From Volutella citrinella (Eukaryota > Ascomycota > Sordariomycetes > Hypocreales > Nectriaceae): 64,000 nucleotides of DNA. The translations under genes and the position numbers were made by a program. Shown here one piece after another: positions 13,301-24,391 of the stretch. The stretch covers positions 3,038,001 to 3,102,000 of the forward strand of contig JAWZSP010000004.1 of assembly GCA_034401135.1 (NCBI GenBank). Direction: 5' to 3'. The notes beneath the pieces were generated by a model. The model was given only the letters and a program-made list of their open reading frames with translations, made no database searches and was not told the DNA's origin. Positions within the stretch are counted from its first letter, which is position 1. Every line of letters begins with the position of its first letter.

Positions 13301-16068
13301 ACCTAGTCACCTGGAGACAACATATTTTTGGTTTGATCAACCAAACCTACCTCCAGCTTCTTCCTCAGCAGGGCCAGCAGAACGCTAGCGGCGCCTCGTC
13401 GTTTGCCTACCGAGGATATCACGAGACTGCGTGGATAATCAACCGCTTTGCACATGTGGCTCGAAAGCATAGCCTTCCTGAAGTGTGCATCAGCCAGCTC
13501 AGCCGCATTTACACTTTGCCCAACATTGAAATCCAGGAGGCTTTCCTGAAGCTGCGCGAGCAAGCCAAGTGTCACTACGAGAACCCAGAAGAGCTGTCGA
13601 GTGGTCTGGACGTGATCAACAACACAAACCTCAACTACTTCAGCCCGCAGCAGAAGGCCGAATTCTACACTCTCAAGGGCATGTTCCTCGAGAAGCTCAA
13701 ACAGAAGGACGAGGCCGATTCCGCATATGGCACCGCGCTGTACTTCGACATTAGTGCTGCAAAGGCGTGGGCTGAATGGGGCTACTTCAACGATCGCAAG
13801 TTCAAGGAGGACCCGACGGACCTTAACGCAGCCCGCCAGGCCCTGACATCGTACCTGCAGGCAGCTGGAAGCTACAAAAATGCCAAGTCTCGTAAGCTGT
13901 TGGCTCGGATTCTGTGGCTCCTTAGCCTCGATGACTCCAAGGGCACCATCGCCATGGGCTTTGATGACTTCAAGGGCGAGACCCCAGTGTGGTACTGGAT
14001 CACCTTTATTCCTCAGCTGTTGACTGGACTCGGCCACAAGGAAGCACCCCGCGTCTACCAGATACTGCAGAAGATCGCGAAGTCATACCCGCAGGCACTG
14101 TACTTCCAACTTCGAACGAATCGCGAGGACATGCTTGTTATCAAGAAGAACCAGGAGGCCAAGGAGGCCAAGGAAAAGGCCCGGCAGAGAGCTCAATCGG
14201 TAGCATCAAGCGGCAAGCCCAGCGCATCTCCGTCATTGACAAAGCAAGAGCCTCCCAAGGCTGACGGAACGCCATCCCGCCCGGGCACCGCAAATGCGGC
14301 CGACGGTGCACAGATCAAGACCGAAAGCAAGGATGCCAGTGCAACACCTTCCGCCACTCCTGCTCCTCCAGCCAATGGACAAGATCCATCAAAGCAGCAG
14401 GTCCAGGCTTCGCAGCAGGGCCAGAAGAAGCCTCCGTGGGAGCTCACCGAGGAAATCATGTCTGTTCTGAAGACAGCCTTCCCACTCCTGGCATTGTCAA
14501 TGGAGACAATGGTCGACCAGATCCAGAAGCACTTCAAGTGTCCCCCCGACGAGGATGCCTATCGACTGATTGTTGCTCTGCTCAACGATGCGCTCGCATA
14601 TGTGAGCCGTACACCTGCATCGTTTGCAAAGAGCGTCAAGTTACCCGCCGCAACCGAGACCAACATTACGCGTTTTGCCGAGACCATCTTGCCAAACCAC
14701 ATCAAGAAGTCCTTTGAGGCTGACTTTGTGGATGTCAAGCCAACCATGTACGAGTACATCCACAAGCTGCGACGTTGGCGAAACAAGTTCGAGGAGAAAC
14801 TGGATCGACGTATCACGCGCACCTCGCTGGAAAACTTCTCTCCCCACCTGAGCGAGTTCCGCTACCAGAAGTTTGACGAAGTTGAGATCCCCGGTCAATA
14901 CCTGCAACACAAGGATAAGAATCAAGATTTCATTCGCATCGAACGCTTCCTGCCCAATGTTGACCTCATCCGATCGATCAGTGCGTCGTATCGCAGACTC
15001 AAGATGCGCGGTCATGACGGAAGCGTCCACTCGTGGGCAGTTCAGCACCCTGCCGCCAGACACTGTCGGCGCGAGGAGCGCATCTTGCAGCTCTTCAGGC
15101 ACCTTAACCAGACACTGGGCCGAAAGAAGGAGAGCCGACGCCGTGATCTTCAATTCACGCTTCCGCTGATGGTCCCTCTCGCACCTCACATAAGAATTGT
15201 GCAGGAGGACACATCCTACATTACTCTCCAAGGCGTATATGAGGACCACTGCCGGCGGATGGGCATGTCCAAGGATGAGCCTGTGCTCTTTACCATGGAG
15301 AAGCTCCGCGGTGCTCTCGAAAGCAAGACTTCGGTAAGTAATTCGCTCTTCCATGGCCGCGGCCAGACTATTGATGCCTTGCAGAACAAGCCCGAGCAAT
15401 CAGCTACCGCACGCCTCGAGGTCTTCAATGCGATTCAGGAGAAGTGGGTGCCCTCGACTTTGGCCCTCGAATATTTCCAGAAGGTGTTCCCGCAGTTTGC
15501 TGAATTCTGGCTCTTCCGACGTCAATTCTCATACCAGCTGTCGGCCCTCACGTTCATGACATACATCCTCTACATGCACAATCGATACCCACAGAAGATC
15601 AACATTGCCCGTGGATCGGGTAACATCTGGGGCTCTGAGCTCATGTCATATATGAGCGCGTCGAAGCCCTTCTTCCACAACCCGGAGCCGGTGCCCTTCC
15701 GTCTGACCCCCAACCTTCAGACGCTCATGGGACCCCTGGCAACGGAGGGTATCTTTGCATGCTCCCTGATGGCCATTGCGCGATGCCTGACGGAGCCAGA
15801 GCAGGAGCTGGAGCATGCATTGACACTATTTGTGCGTGACGAGATGATTTTCTGGTTCACTAGCAGCCACCGAGCTGGCATCTCCGAGAATCAGCTCCGC
15901 GAGTCTGTTCAGGTGAACAGCGATTCTATTGTCAAGCGGGCCGTCAGCCTGGCCCACAGCCCGGTTGGCAACCTCCCGGCGAACCAAACCGTCATTGACT
16001 CGATTGCAAAGGCGGTAAACCCAATGAACCTAGCGCAGTGCGATGCGCTTTGGATGCCATACTTGTAA
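4304..16068 (+). CDS. tra1: Transcription-associated protein TRA1 (SAGA/NuA4 subunit)
   Basis: Tra1 is the giant PIKK-family pseudokinase that recruits the SAGA and NuA4 complexes to activators in the nucleus. I place the start at 4304 ([10 protein letters not shown]) with exons 4304-4358, 4442-4599, 4651-15333 and 15385-16068, giving about 3,859 aa, near the usual family length. Introns are 4359-4441, 4600-4650 (donor GTTCGT) and a stop-free 51-nt intron at 15334-15384. The joined N-terminus restores SPEQKLRN, also present in yeast Tra1. Visible parts are a Ser/Pro-rich insert near residue 170, long HEAT-type helices, a basic KKRKLD stretch near residue 2035, a FAT region (about 2450-3250), a disordered Lys/Pro/Gln linker (about 3250-3335), a PI3K-like domain including [10 protein letters not shown] and [20 protein letters not shown], and a FATC end [12 protein letters not shown]. 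The kinase fold is catalytically dead in known homologues; I did not check each residue. Confidence 0.96.
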
Positions 16069-17029
16069 GGATAACAAGTTTCTGTGGTGTATATCTGAGT
16101 GAGAGGATTGCGAATTAAGGAGCGAATAAACTTGGGGTAGGATTCAGAGGGCAGGCATGTATGTTTGAGCATGGCGTTTAAGGGAATAAGGGTTTTGCAG
16201 CCATCATGAAGGGCAGATGTACAAATATTGGGGGCTTTGCGATGCTGGTAGCCAACTGGGCTGCCAGATGGACTCCTTGGCCGCCCGTGAGTTCTTTTCT
16301 TGAATGTTTTTAATACTGTTCTCAATGCTGTTCAATAAAACACCCACCCGGACTTTGCAGAACTGGTGACAATTGTGTGTGCAGCCCAGACTGAGATGGG
16401 CAATCGAACGCAGCTGTGATGTGGTCAGCGCAACTCCCGGAAATGAAGTTTCAAGCTTGGCCGAAACATATACAGGACCGAATGCTTAGTGACGGGCTGC
16501 TGATCTTTGGTCCCGCCCCTTTTGGTTTAGGGGTCCTCCTTATACGAAGACATGATGCTCAACTCAGCTCTGGCCTCAAAGCACGGCAAATGGGGGGCGA
16601 GTAGGGCGTCGAATAAGCTCTACGCCGAGTTGCCGATTCCAAGCGAGCGCCGATCTCACTGGCCTCGGCCAATTGGCACATTGTTTTGAGACCGCTGATG
16701 CTTCCCTGCATGTATCCTCGTTGGGACAAGGAGGCCTGCAACCCCGCACGATCTGGCTGCCCATGATGCCGACGTCCCCGCACTCTCACAATATTGAACG
16801 GTTGGGACAGGCCGATTGCCGAAGCCCTCGTATATGAAACCCCCGCTGGGAACTGTTGAGCGGCGATTTCTGCTCCGGCAGGACAGATTTCACTGATTCT
16901 TGGGCCATTGACGATCCCCCCTTTAGACAGCCTTCTCCTGCTTGCGTGTGAAAGCGAGGCAAGGCAAAAGGACCCCCTTATCGTATCTTCAGCAAGCTGT
17001 TTTCGTGAAATCAACAGAATCGAGCCAAG
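16069..17029. other. Intergenic, TRA1 3' flank and acetoacetyl-CoA synthetase promoter
   Basis: About 960 bp without a credible gene. The left part should carry the TRA1 3' UTR: AATAAA-like words appear at about 16124 and 16334. The right part is the upstream region of the next gene in the same direction. No repeats or RNA genes were noticed. Confidence 0.45.
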
Positions 17030-19392
17030 ATGATCCTCCCTGCGTCACCAAGAAAGCCCTGGGAGCATCCGGACCCGAAGAGTACGGCGATGTGGGAATT
17101 CATGCAAAAGTCCAACGCCCGATATGGCCTTGAAATGAAGGTTCGTCGTGTGGTTGAGGTCCAATGGGGAGATCCACGCTGAGCATGTTTCTTTAGACAT
17201 TTGCAGAGCTGTATGAATGGTCTTGTACGAAGCGGTGTGATTTCTGGGGCCTCTTGTGGGAAACACAAAATTACATCCACGAAGGCTCCTATGCACAAGT
17301 TGTAGACGAGTCCATTCCACTGTCGCAACTCCCGCGCTGGTTCCAAGGTATCCGTATCAATTGGGCCGAGAATCTTCTCTGGACAAGGGATCTGGGGGCG
17401 CCGGCAGGCTCACGGTCTACGGCTGTTAAACGTGATGACCTCGTGGCCGTAACGGAGATTCGTGAAGGGAATACCGACGTTCGGGACGCAACATGGGGAG
17501 AACTACGTCGCAGAACAGCCGAGCTTGCTGGGGCCCTCGCAGCAAGAGGGGTGAGCAAGGGAGATCGAGTGGTAATGGTCGGCTCTCACTCAATCCAGAC
17601 GCTTGTGGTATTCCTAGCGACAACGTGGCTGGGTGGCGTGTTCAGCAGTAGTTCGACTGATATGGGTGTTGGTGGCATCCTGCAGAGGACAGTCCAGATT
17701 GACCCAAAGGTTCATGCATCGTCGTTTGCTTCCAGATATGATGGAGACTGACTAAGAGAGCAGTTTGTTTTCTTCGATGACGGCGCCTTGTACAATGGAA
17801 AGGTTCTCGACTTGAGGGGGAAAATCCAGGGTGTCGTGGAAGGCATGAAGCAGTGCGAGTCGTTCCAGGATATCATTGTTGTCCAGAGGTTCACGACCCC
17901 GTATGACACTTCTCATATTCCCCACACGGTACGTTTGGAGAATTTGTTGCGCTTGGCCCCTCCCACGCCACCTGAAGTTATTAGAGTCGATTTTCAAGAT
18001 CCCTTTGTGGTGTACTACTCGTCTGGTACTACCGGGACTCCAAAAGCCATCGTCCATGGCGTTGGGCCTCTGCTCGTGTCGCTTGGAAAAGAGAGTAGGC
18101 TACATCGCGGGGTTCAAAGCACTGACGTTAATCTTCAATTCACAACAACGGGATGGATCATGTACATGGCAGCCGTAGGGCACTTGGTGTCCGGGGGACG
18201 CTCAGTGCTGTATGACGGATCACCATTTGTGCCTGACCTGTCTGTGCTGTTGCGCATCACTGCTCTCCAGAGAGTCAACTCACTTGGCATTAGCCCACGT
18301 TGGCTAGGTGAGCTCATGAAGGCCGGCATTGTGCCGAAGAACGAGGTCGATTTAAGCAGTCTCACATTTGTTGGGAGCACCGGGAGTGTGCTGAAGGAGC
18401 AGTTGTTTGAGTGGTTTTACGACGTAGCCTTTCCTCCAAGTGTGCGACTTGGGAACTTTACCGGCGGAACAGACATCGTAAGTCACAACGGATCGCGCCT
18501 TGGGCGCAGCGTTTGGCTAACCTCGAGTATAGGCTGGCTGTTTCGCCTTGGAAAATCCACTGGAGCCTATATATGCCGGCGGCTGTCAAGGAGGTTGCCT
18601 TGGCACACCAATGGCCATTTATCCGGCATTGGTTGGTGATGACGATCCAGAAAACCCTCCAGTTGGATCCCCTATTTCAGATGGCGAGGCAGGTGACCTG
18701 GTTGGAACAGCTGCGTTCCCGAATGTGCCTGTATACCTCTGGGGTGACACCCGACCGGCCCCCGGAGAGAAGTACCGAAGCACGTACCTTGGCCGGTTTC
18801 GTGGAGTATGGTCTCAGGGAGACTTTGCGGCAATACATCCTAAAACCAAAGGCCTATATGTGCTAGGCCGATCAGATGGCGTCCTCAATCCCAGCGGTAT
18901 TCGCTTCGGTAGCGCAGACATCTATGCCGTGCTCGAGAAGTGGTTTGCTCGCGAGGTAGCTGATAGTTTATGTGTCGGCCAACGCCGCCCTGAGGACTTG
19001 GATGAACAGGTGGTACTCTTTGTTTTGCTTCGACCTGGCTTTGGGCTGAAAGAGAATGGTCTTGAGAGGAAGTTGAGAGAAAAGATTGCGGCTGAACTGA
19101 CAAAGAGGCATGTGCCAAAGTACATATTCGAAGCCCCTGACATCCCGGTAAGTCATTTCCTTCGGCGTCCTGGACGGAAGCATTGCTGGCTCAGAAGCTG
19201 ATACGTAACGCGGAATAGGTGACCGTTAACGGGAAAAAGGTTGAGCTTCCCGTCAAGCAGATCATTTCGGGCAAAGTGATCAAGCCAAGCGGGACACTCT
19301 TGAATCCTCAGAGCCTTGACTTCTTTTACCAGTTCCAGAAAGTCGAGCAAGCGGTTGAGGCAAAGGAAAGGGAGAACAAGGCCAAGCTGTAG
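17030..19392 (+). CDS. Acetoacetyl-CoA synthetase (acetoacetate-CoA ligase)
   Basis: This enzyme activates acetoacetate to acetoacetyl-CoA with ATP in the cytosol, feeding sterol/fatty-acid synthesis or ketone-body and leucine carbon use. Five exons all join in phase 0: 17030-17140, 17197-17709, 17764-18477, 18533-19147, 19219-19392, giving 708 aa, normal for the family. The N-terminal segment has KPWEHPDPKSTAMWEFM and the FAELYEWS/FWGLLWE block of acetoacetyl-CoA synthetases, then INWAENLL. ANL-superfamily core motifs are YYSSGTTGTPKAIVHG (ATP loop), GGTDIAGCF (created only by removing intron 3), GRSDGVLNPSGIRFGSADIY and the C-terminal VNGKKVELPVKQ with the catalytic lysine. Intron 1 has donor GTTCGT and intron 2 GTTCAT. 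It is convergent with the small membrane protein at 19756-20271. Confidence 0.96.
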
Positions 19393-19755
19393 AAGAGAGT
19401 GGAATCCGTGTTCGAAATAATATACCTGAAGTATATGAATAAGGGTGCCAATGCCCCGTTTGTTACATGGTGGGACACCCAGGCAACTCCTGCACTTGCC
19501 ACACGCCTGGTCCTTCCACTTTGGTATTACCACCAGGGCGTTCTGGCAAGAGCCATCTCAACGTTCCTACCCGTTGAATATTACATGTGCTCGGCGTCCA
19601 TTGCGTCAATGACAGGAAAAACTTTCACCCACAGCAATCATCGTCTTGTGTTGGGCATCCATGCGAAGAAGCAACCGACAGAGAGATCACCGGACAACAT
19701 CCCAGGCTCAGAGCCTAGCCGTTTGCCTGCTTCGTCCACTTCCACCTACTCATAC
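19393..19755. other. Convergent intergenic, 363 bp
   Basis: This lies between the 3' ends of acetoacetyl-CoA synthetase (+) and the small membrane protein (-). It should hold both 3' UTRs. I see no gene, repeat or RNA structure. Confidence 0.5.
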
Positions 19756-20271
19756 TCAGACCTTGACCTCGGGAAACTTTCCGCCCCGTATCCCATACCG
19801 ATACGCCAAGTATCCCACCATCCCTCCCACGCTCCCCAAGCCCATTCCGCCTACGAAGCCTCGCCAGCCCGCCAGAGCGCCCTTGGCAGCGGCATTCCCA
19901 CCCGCGAAGGCCCCGATGACCATACCTGCCAGAGTCCAGTCGTCCGTCTCCACCTGTCCAGCATTGGCCAAAAGGCGCCAGCTTCGATCTTGCCATTCAA
20001 TCAACTCCTTCCCCTGCATGCGACCAGCCGTCATGAGCGCTCCCAGAGCAAGCCCGACGACACTGCCGGTTGAGGCGGACCGTAGCAGCTGAGTGACAAA
20101 CGGCGACGGGGTCTTGGGCCGAAGCGCCGGGATGAGATTACGCGTCGAGGTGATGCCTGCAGCGATGATGGTACCAGCTGTGATGGTACGTGCGATGACA
20201 TGGGTGGTGAGGATGGTATGAGCCAGAGGCTGGTCCTCGGCGAATGGTACATGAGGCCAGAAGCGCGACAT
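19756..20271 (-). CDS. Small Gly-rich multi-pass membrane protein, unassigned
   Basis: A single-exon frame of 171 aa starting MSRFWPHVPFAEDQPLAHT. The frame stays open upstream to 20424, but the 5' extension is Ser/Thr/His/Pro-rich with no membrane character, so I chose the start at 20271. Four hydrophobic segments with Gly/Ala zippers are visible: a Thr/Ile/Ala-rich helix near residues 20-45, GSVVGLALGALMTAG near 70-85, TLAGMVIGAFAGG near 115-130, and GFVGGMGLGSVGGMVGYLAY near 138-160. The size, four helices and GxxxG pattern resemble the Tim17/Tim22/Tim23 superfamily, which also includes the fungal complex I B14.7-type subunit. I could not confirm a signature, so no name is given. It is convergent with acetoacetyl-CoA synthetase and in the same direction as CDC16. 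Confidence 0.7.
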   Translation of the reverse strand: MSRFWPHVPFAEDQPLAHTILTTHVIARTITAGTIIAAGITSTRNLIPALRPKTPSPFVTQLLRSASTGSVVGLALGALMTAGRMQGKELIEWQDRSWRLLANAGQVETDDWTLAGMVIGAFAGGNAAAKGALAGWRGFVGGMGLGSVGGMVGYLAYRYGIRGGKFPEVKV

Positions 20272-20946
20272 GATGTGAATGATGTGGAATGATGATACAC
20301 GGTGCGGGCGCAGATTAAGGCGAGTCGGAGGAGAGAATGGAATGCACAAGGTGAGAAGCCGACGTGGTGTGTTGATTGATACGATTGTATTACACAGCGA
20401 AGGCGGGCGAAGACAGGTGGACAAGATATGTCGAATGATGCAGAGGTGAGTAGATTGAAGTCAAACCGGGTGAGATTCCCCTCGCGCTCCCTGACATAAA
20501 TACCTGGTCACAGGAGCAGTGCCCGCGTCAGCCCTGGACGGCCTGCGCTGCAATTACAGAGTTCGGCGCCTTGTTGCAGCGCGATGTACCATGATGTAGG
20601 TACACCATGTGGTAATCAGCCACGCCTCATTGGCCCCGGCTGGTCGGTGCGGTCGGTTGATCGGGCCCAGAATCTCGCCGGCCATGGAGATAGCTTAGTA
20701 ACCGTTCCTATTACCGAGTGCGAGATGCGAGCGGCCATCGAGCCTGAGACATGGGAGCCCTTCTCATGAATTGACTCCGGCTCTGGCAACTCTACAGGAC
20801 GGGGGAGTGCACGCATATTACGCACGCATCAACCCAGCCTGACAGCGTAACCACTTGCATTAATGATGAATTACACTCCCTAGCCCGCAAACGCCCAATA
20901 CTCAAATAGTGCAATCGTGTTCCCCAGACTACTATCGCCCTTTTTT
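20272..20946. other. Intergenic between the small membrane protein and CDC16
   Basis: About 675 bp between two minus-strand genes: CDC16 3' flank and the promoter of the membrane protein. No gene was recognised. The stretch near 20630-20690 is GC-rich with short direct repeats (GGTCGGT type). Confidence 0.45.
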
Positions 20947-22897
20947 TTACTCGTCGCTCATATCCATCATACTGCCTCCTCTCCCATCAGCCTCGTTGTC
21001 TTCAAGCACTGTCATCCGCCGGCTTCTTCCAGCTCTAACCTTGCCCTTGGCGAGTAAGCCCCGCTCTACTGCTTTACGCCCATTCACCTTGACCGCGGCC
21101 TCGGCCTTTCTCTGCGCAAGCTGTTGCTCGAAGTCCAACAGATCCTCGGCCTCGGACTCGGCCGCGCCGTCAATCAGTGCCGTCTCCTCCAGCGCCTTGT
21201 TGAGCAGCTCCGTCGCGATTCCGTCTTGTGGGTTGATGGCAAGTGCCTCGTGAAGGACAGGCATGGCTTCTTCCGGCTTGTTCTGCTCCATGAGAATCAA
21301 TCCTTTGGCACTGAAAATGGCAGCATCCTTTCCTCCCAAGCGCAGTACCCGGTCAAACTCATCCAGAGCTCGGTTGAAGTGTCGAAGCCTCCTATACGCA
21401 TGTGCCAGGTTCGTGCGCGCCGAAATCCACGCCGATGGCTCACTGTCCATGTCCTCGGCGATATTCAGTGCAGCTTGGAAATACTGGGCGGCCTCTTTGG
21501 GCCTGTCCTGGTGGTATTTCACAATCCCCATCTCGTTCAATAGCAACGGATCCGTCTTGCACAGTCCATAGGCAGTTTTGAGAAACTCTTCGGCGAGGGT
21601 CATGTTGTTCAGAGCATGATTCTGCATTCCTAGGAACACCTGCGGTAAGTGTGTTCCCATGAATAGTCTAGCAGCCGTCGAATAGGCCGAGATGGCTTGG
21701 TCATGCTCTCCTTCGGCCGCAAAGGTGTGCGCGAATCCTATCCACGCAGGTCCGAAGTGTGCATCCATCATACTGGCCTTGCTAAAGTACCTTCGGGCCT
21801 CCGCGATCTTGTCAATTGCGAAGTAGTAGACCCCCACGGCGAGCCACGAGCAGGGTTCCTCTGGGTGGCTGTCGGCAAGATCATGAGCAATGAGGAAAAG
21901 GAGGTTCTTCATTTTGAGCTCGTAGAGACAGGCAAGGTGGACCGGGTATACCGTGAAGTTGTACTTGTCCTCTTGGAGAATGCCATTCGTGATGGCAAGG
22001 GCATCTCGATATCGACACTGAGTGTAGAGAAGATCGGCTCGAGCGAGCTGAAGATCCGGATTCGACGCCAGGTGATAATGAGTAGAGAGTGAGTCGTAAG
22101 CCGTCTCGAAGGCCGCAGGATTCCGATACTTCGATAACCGTGTCGTATACAGCATCTTCGTAAAGTCGGCCGCTTCTTGAGATGACGACACGTCTCCCGC
22201 GACATGGATCGAATCGAAGTCGAGGCTCTCGAGGAACTGCCATTCTTCATCAGGCGACAATAGTGAGTTCTTCATCAGCTGCTGGAACGCTTCGAAGCAC
22301 TGGACGTCGATTCTCACGGCATCCTTGTAGCATTCCTTGGCTCGATCGAAAGCGTTCTGTTTTGCGAAGCATATACCACGCAGAAAGCACATGGCAGCCT
22401 CGTAACGACGATTTGAATCTTCCTCGCGGTCATGGGTGGAGGCTGGGCCTTCCCCATCACGGCGGCGACTGGTAAGGCGAGGTTGCGCTTTTCGCTTGTT
22501 ACTTGTTGCCCCATTCGAAATGAGGTGCGTCGGGTTGCGGTCGCCTAGTATCGCAAGGGCTTCGTCGAATCGTGATTGTTTGATCAAACAGTGGCCCGCC
22601 AGGTAGCGACACGAAGCGTTGCGGGAGATCAGATCTTGGTTGGAAAGGAAGGCTTGGGCACGGGTGTAGTTTCCAGTGGCAAAATGGACCTGGGCGAGCC
22701 AGAACGCATCATTGTCGTCGTCTATCACGGTAGACAATAGGTAGAGTCAGCGACCATTCTGCATGGGATGCAACGAGGAGCGGGATAGGTGGTGTCTGAC
22801 TAGTCAAGGCCAGCAACTTGTCGCCAATGAAGATTGCTGAGTCGTACTGGGCTTTGTTCAGGGCATCCTGCCGCCACTCCCTTAGAAACTTCTCCAT
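20947..22897 (-). CDS. cdc16: Anaphase-promoting complex subunit CDC16/Cut9 (APC6)
   Basis: A TPR subunit of the APC/C ubiquitin ligase that drives mitotic exit; homologues form a V-shaped dimer in the TPR arm. I join exon 1 (22897-22801) to exon 2 (22721-20947) across a 79-nt intron with donor GTCAGA, giving 623 aa. The junction reads LALTNDDNDAFWLAQVHF, matching the corresponding Cut9 region, and the N-terminal FLREWRQDALNKAQYDSA matches the FLREWRHDAL segment of S. pombe Cut9. TPR helices repeat through to about residue 540 (for example RAKECYKDAVRIDVQCFEAF and EMGIVKYHQDRPKEAAQYF). The acidic tail ends DMSDE. The start is uncertain: the frame stays open upstream of Met22897 through DALDNICGR to an AG, so a further 5' exon is likely, as Cut9 has a longer N-terminus. 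The gene is divergent from the IGP dehydratase gene. Confidence 0.9.
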
Positions 22898-23383
22898 CCG
22901 GCCACAGATATTATCGAGCGCATCTGCTAGATATAGCGTTCGATCTGGTTGACAAACAAGAAAAAGTGGTGTTCGTGGGTTTGGGACGGTGGCTGACGCT
23001 GCCCATTTGACCGGGAGACGTTACGATTGTTGGTTGTTGTCCCAACCGTGACAAGGTCAAGCGCGTTAAGGGTCGCCTGGGCATCGGGGGTGTGTGGCTC
23101 GACCGCGAGCTGCCCGTGGTGGGGTGCACGGAACAAATAGCGGGGTAGCTACATGGTACTGGCTGACGGGGCAGGGGCGACAGCGGGCCTCTCTCTGGGA
23201 GTTCACTGGCGCCCCTCACTGGGAGGAAAAAAAGTTAGCGGCAGCTGCATAGGCGTATCAGGAGCAGTCAATTTGGCACCGCCGATACAGGAACCAACAA
23301 TTTGGCTTGGCCGGGACTCTTCCTCAACATCGCCTTTCGACATCAGCTCGACTCCTTGAAACCCTCGGCGCTCTATCGCGACA
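22898..23383. promoter_or_regulatory. Divergent promoter, CDC16 / IGP dehydratase
   Basis: About 486 bp shared by CDC16 (-) and the histidine gene (+). It may also contain a 5' exon of CDC16. I found no perfect TGACTCA (Gcn4/CPC1) site here. No RNA gene was seen. Confidence 0.5.
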
Positions 23384-24143
23384 ATGGCTGCTCCTACACC
23401 CACCCGCTGGGCCGCTCTCGCCCGCGACACAAACGAGACGAAGATCCAGCTTGCCATCAACCTAGACGGCGGTGACTTCCCTCCGGACACCGACTCTCGT
23501 CTGCTGGATGGAGGCGACAGCCATGCTTCACAGGCCAGCAAGTCTCAGAAGATCGCTATCAACACCGGTATTGGCTTCCTGGACCACATGCTCCATGCCC
23601 TTGCCAAGCACTCTGGCTGGAGCCTGGCCATCAACTGCAAGGGTGACCTGCACAGTATGTCGCTCCCAAATATTCTCTTGTCGAACCAATTGAATCTGTT
23701 GGACTAATTCTTTGACTTGCCTGCCAACAGTCGATGACCACCACACTGCCGAGGACGTCTGCATCGCCCTAGGCTACACCTTCGCTAAGGCCCTGGGTAC
23801 GCCCACCGGCCTCGCCCGCTTCGGATACGCCTATGCCCCTCTGGACGAGGCTCTCTCCCGCGCCGTCATCGATCTCTCGAACCGCCCTTACAGTGTTGTT
23901 GATCTGGGTCTCAAGCGCGAATTCCTTGGCACTCTCAGCACTGAGATGGTTCCCCACTGCCTCCAGAGCTTCGCCCAGGGCGCTCGCGTGACGCTCCACG
24001 TCCACTGTCTGCACGGCGACAATGACCACCACCGTGCTGAGAGCGCTTTCAAAGCCCTCGCCCTCGCCGTTAAGCAGGCTACTTCCCGCGTTGCTGGCAA
24101 GGAAGGTGAAGTTCCCAGTACCAAGGGCACTCTGACTGCGTGA
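23384..24143 (+). CDS. his3: Imidazoleglycerol-phosphate dehydratase
   Basis: The Mn-dependent enzyme of histidine synthesis converting imidazoleglycerol phosphate to imidazoleacetol phosphate. Exons 23384-23654 and 23731-24143 join across a 76-nt intron (GTATGT...CAG) to give 227 aa, a normal monofunctional fungal length. The junction restores [19 protein letters not shown], one of the two metal-binding His signatures; [16 protein letters not shown] near the C-terminus is the second. [18 protein letters not shown] near residue 65 is also a family hallmark. A short insert (residues 30-55, rich in Asp/Ser) precedes the core. It is convergent, 248 bp apart, with the arginine-pathway acetyltransferase gene. 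Confidence 0.97.
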
Positions 24144-24391
24144 GTCCATTAGAGTGGAGATCATGCTCGACTGGAGTTAAGGTTGGGGTTTTGGTATTAT
24201 TACAAGTTGCTTTCGGAATTTAAACGAGGGATGTTGCATTTGTCCAGCAGATAGGACTCGTGATTGTGATAGACATTGGAGTATTTCATTACCTCACAGG
24301 AAATGAGACCAAATACAGCCTCAAGTTGTTTGTCAAGAAATGCAATTGGCTAATCGCCGCGGTTATTGCAATTATTAAGTTTACTTAGGAT

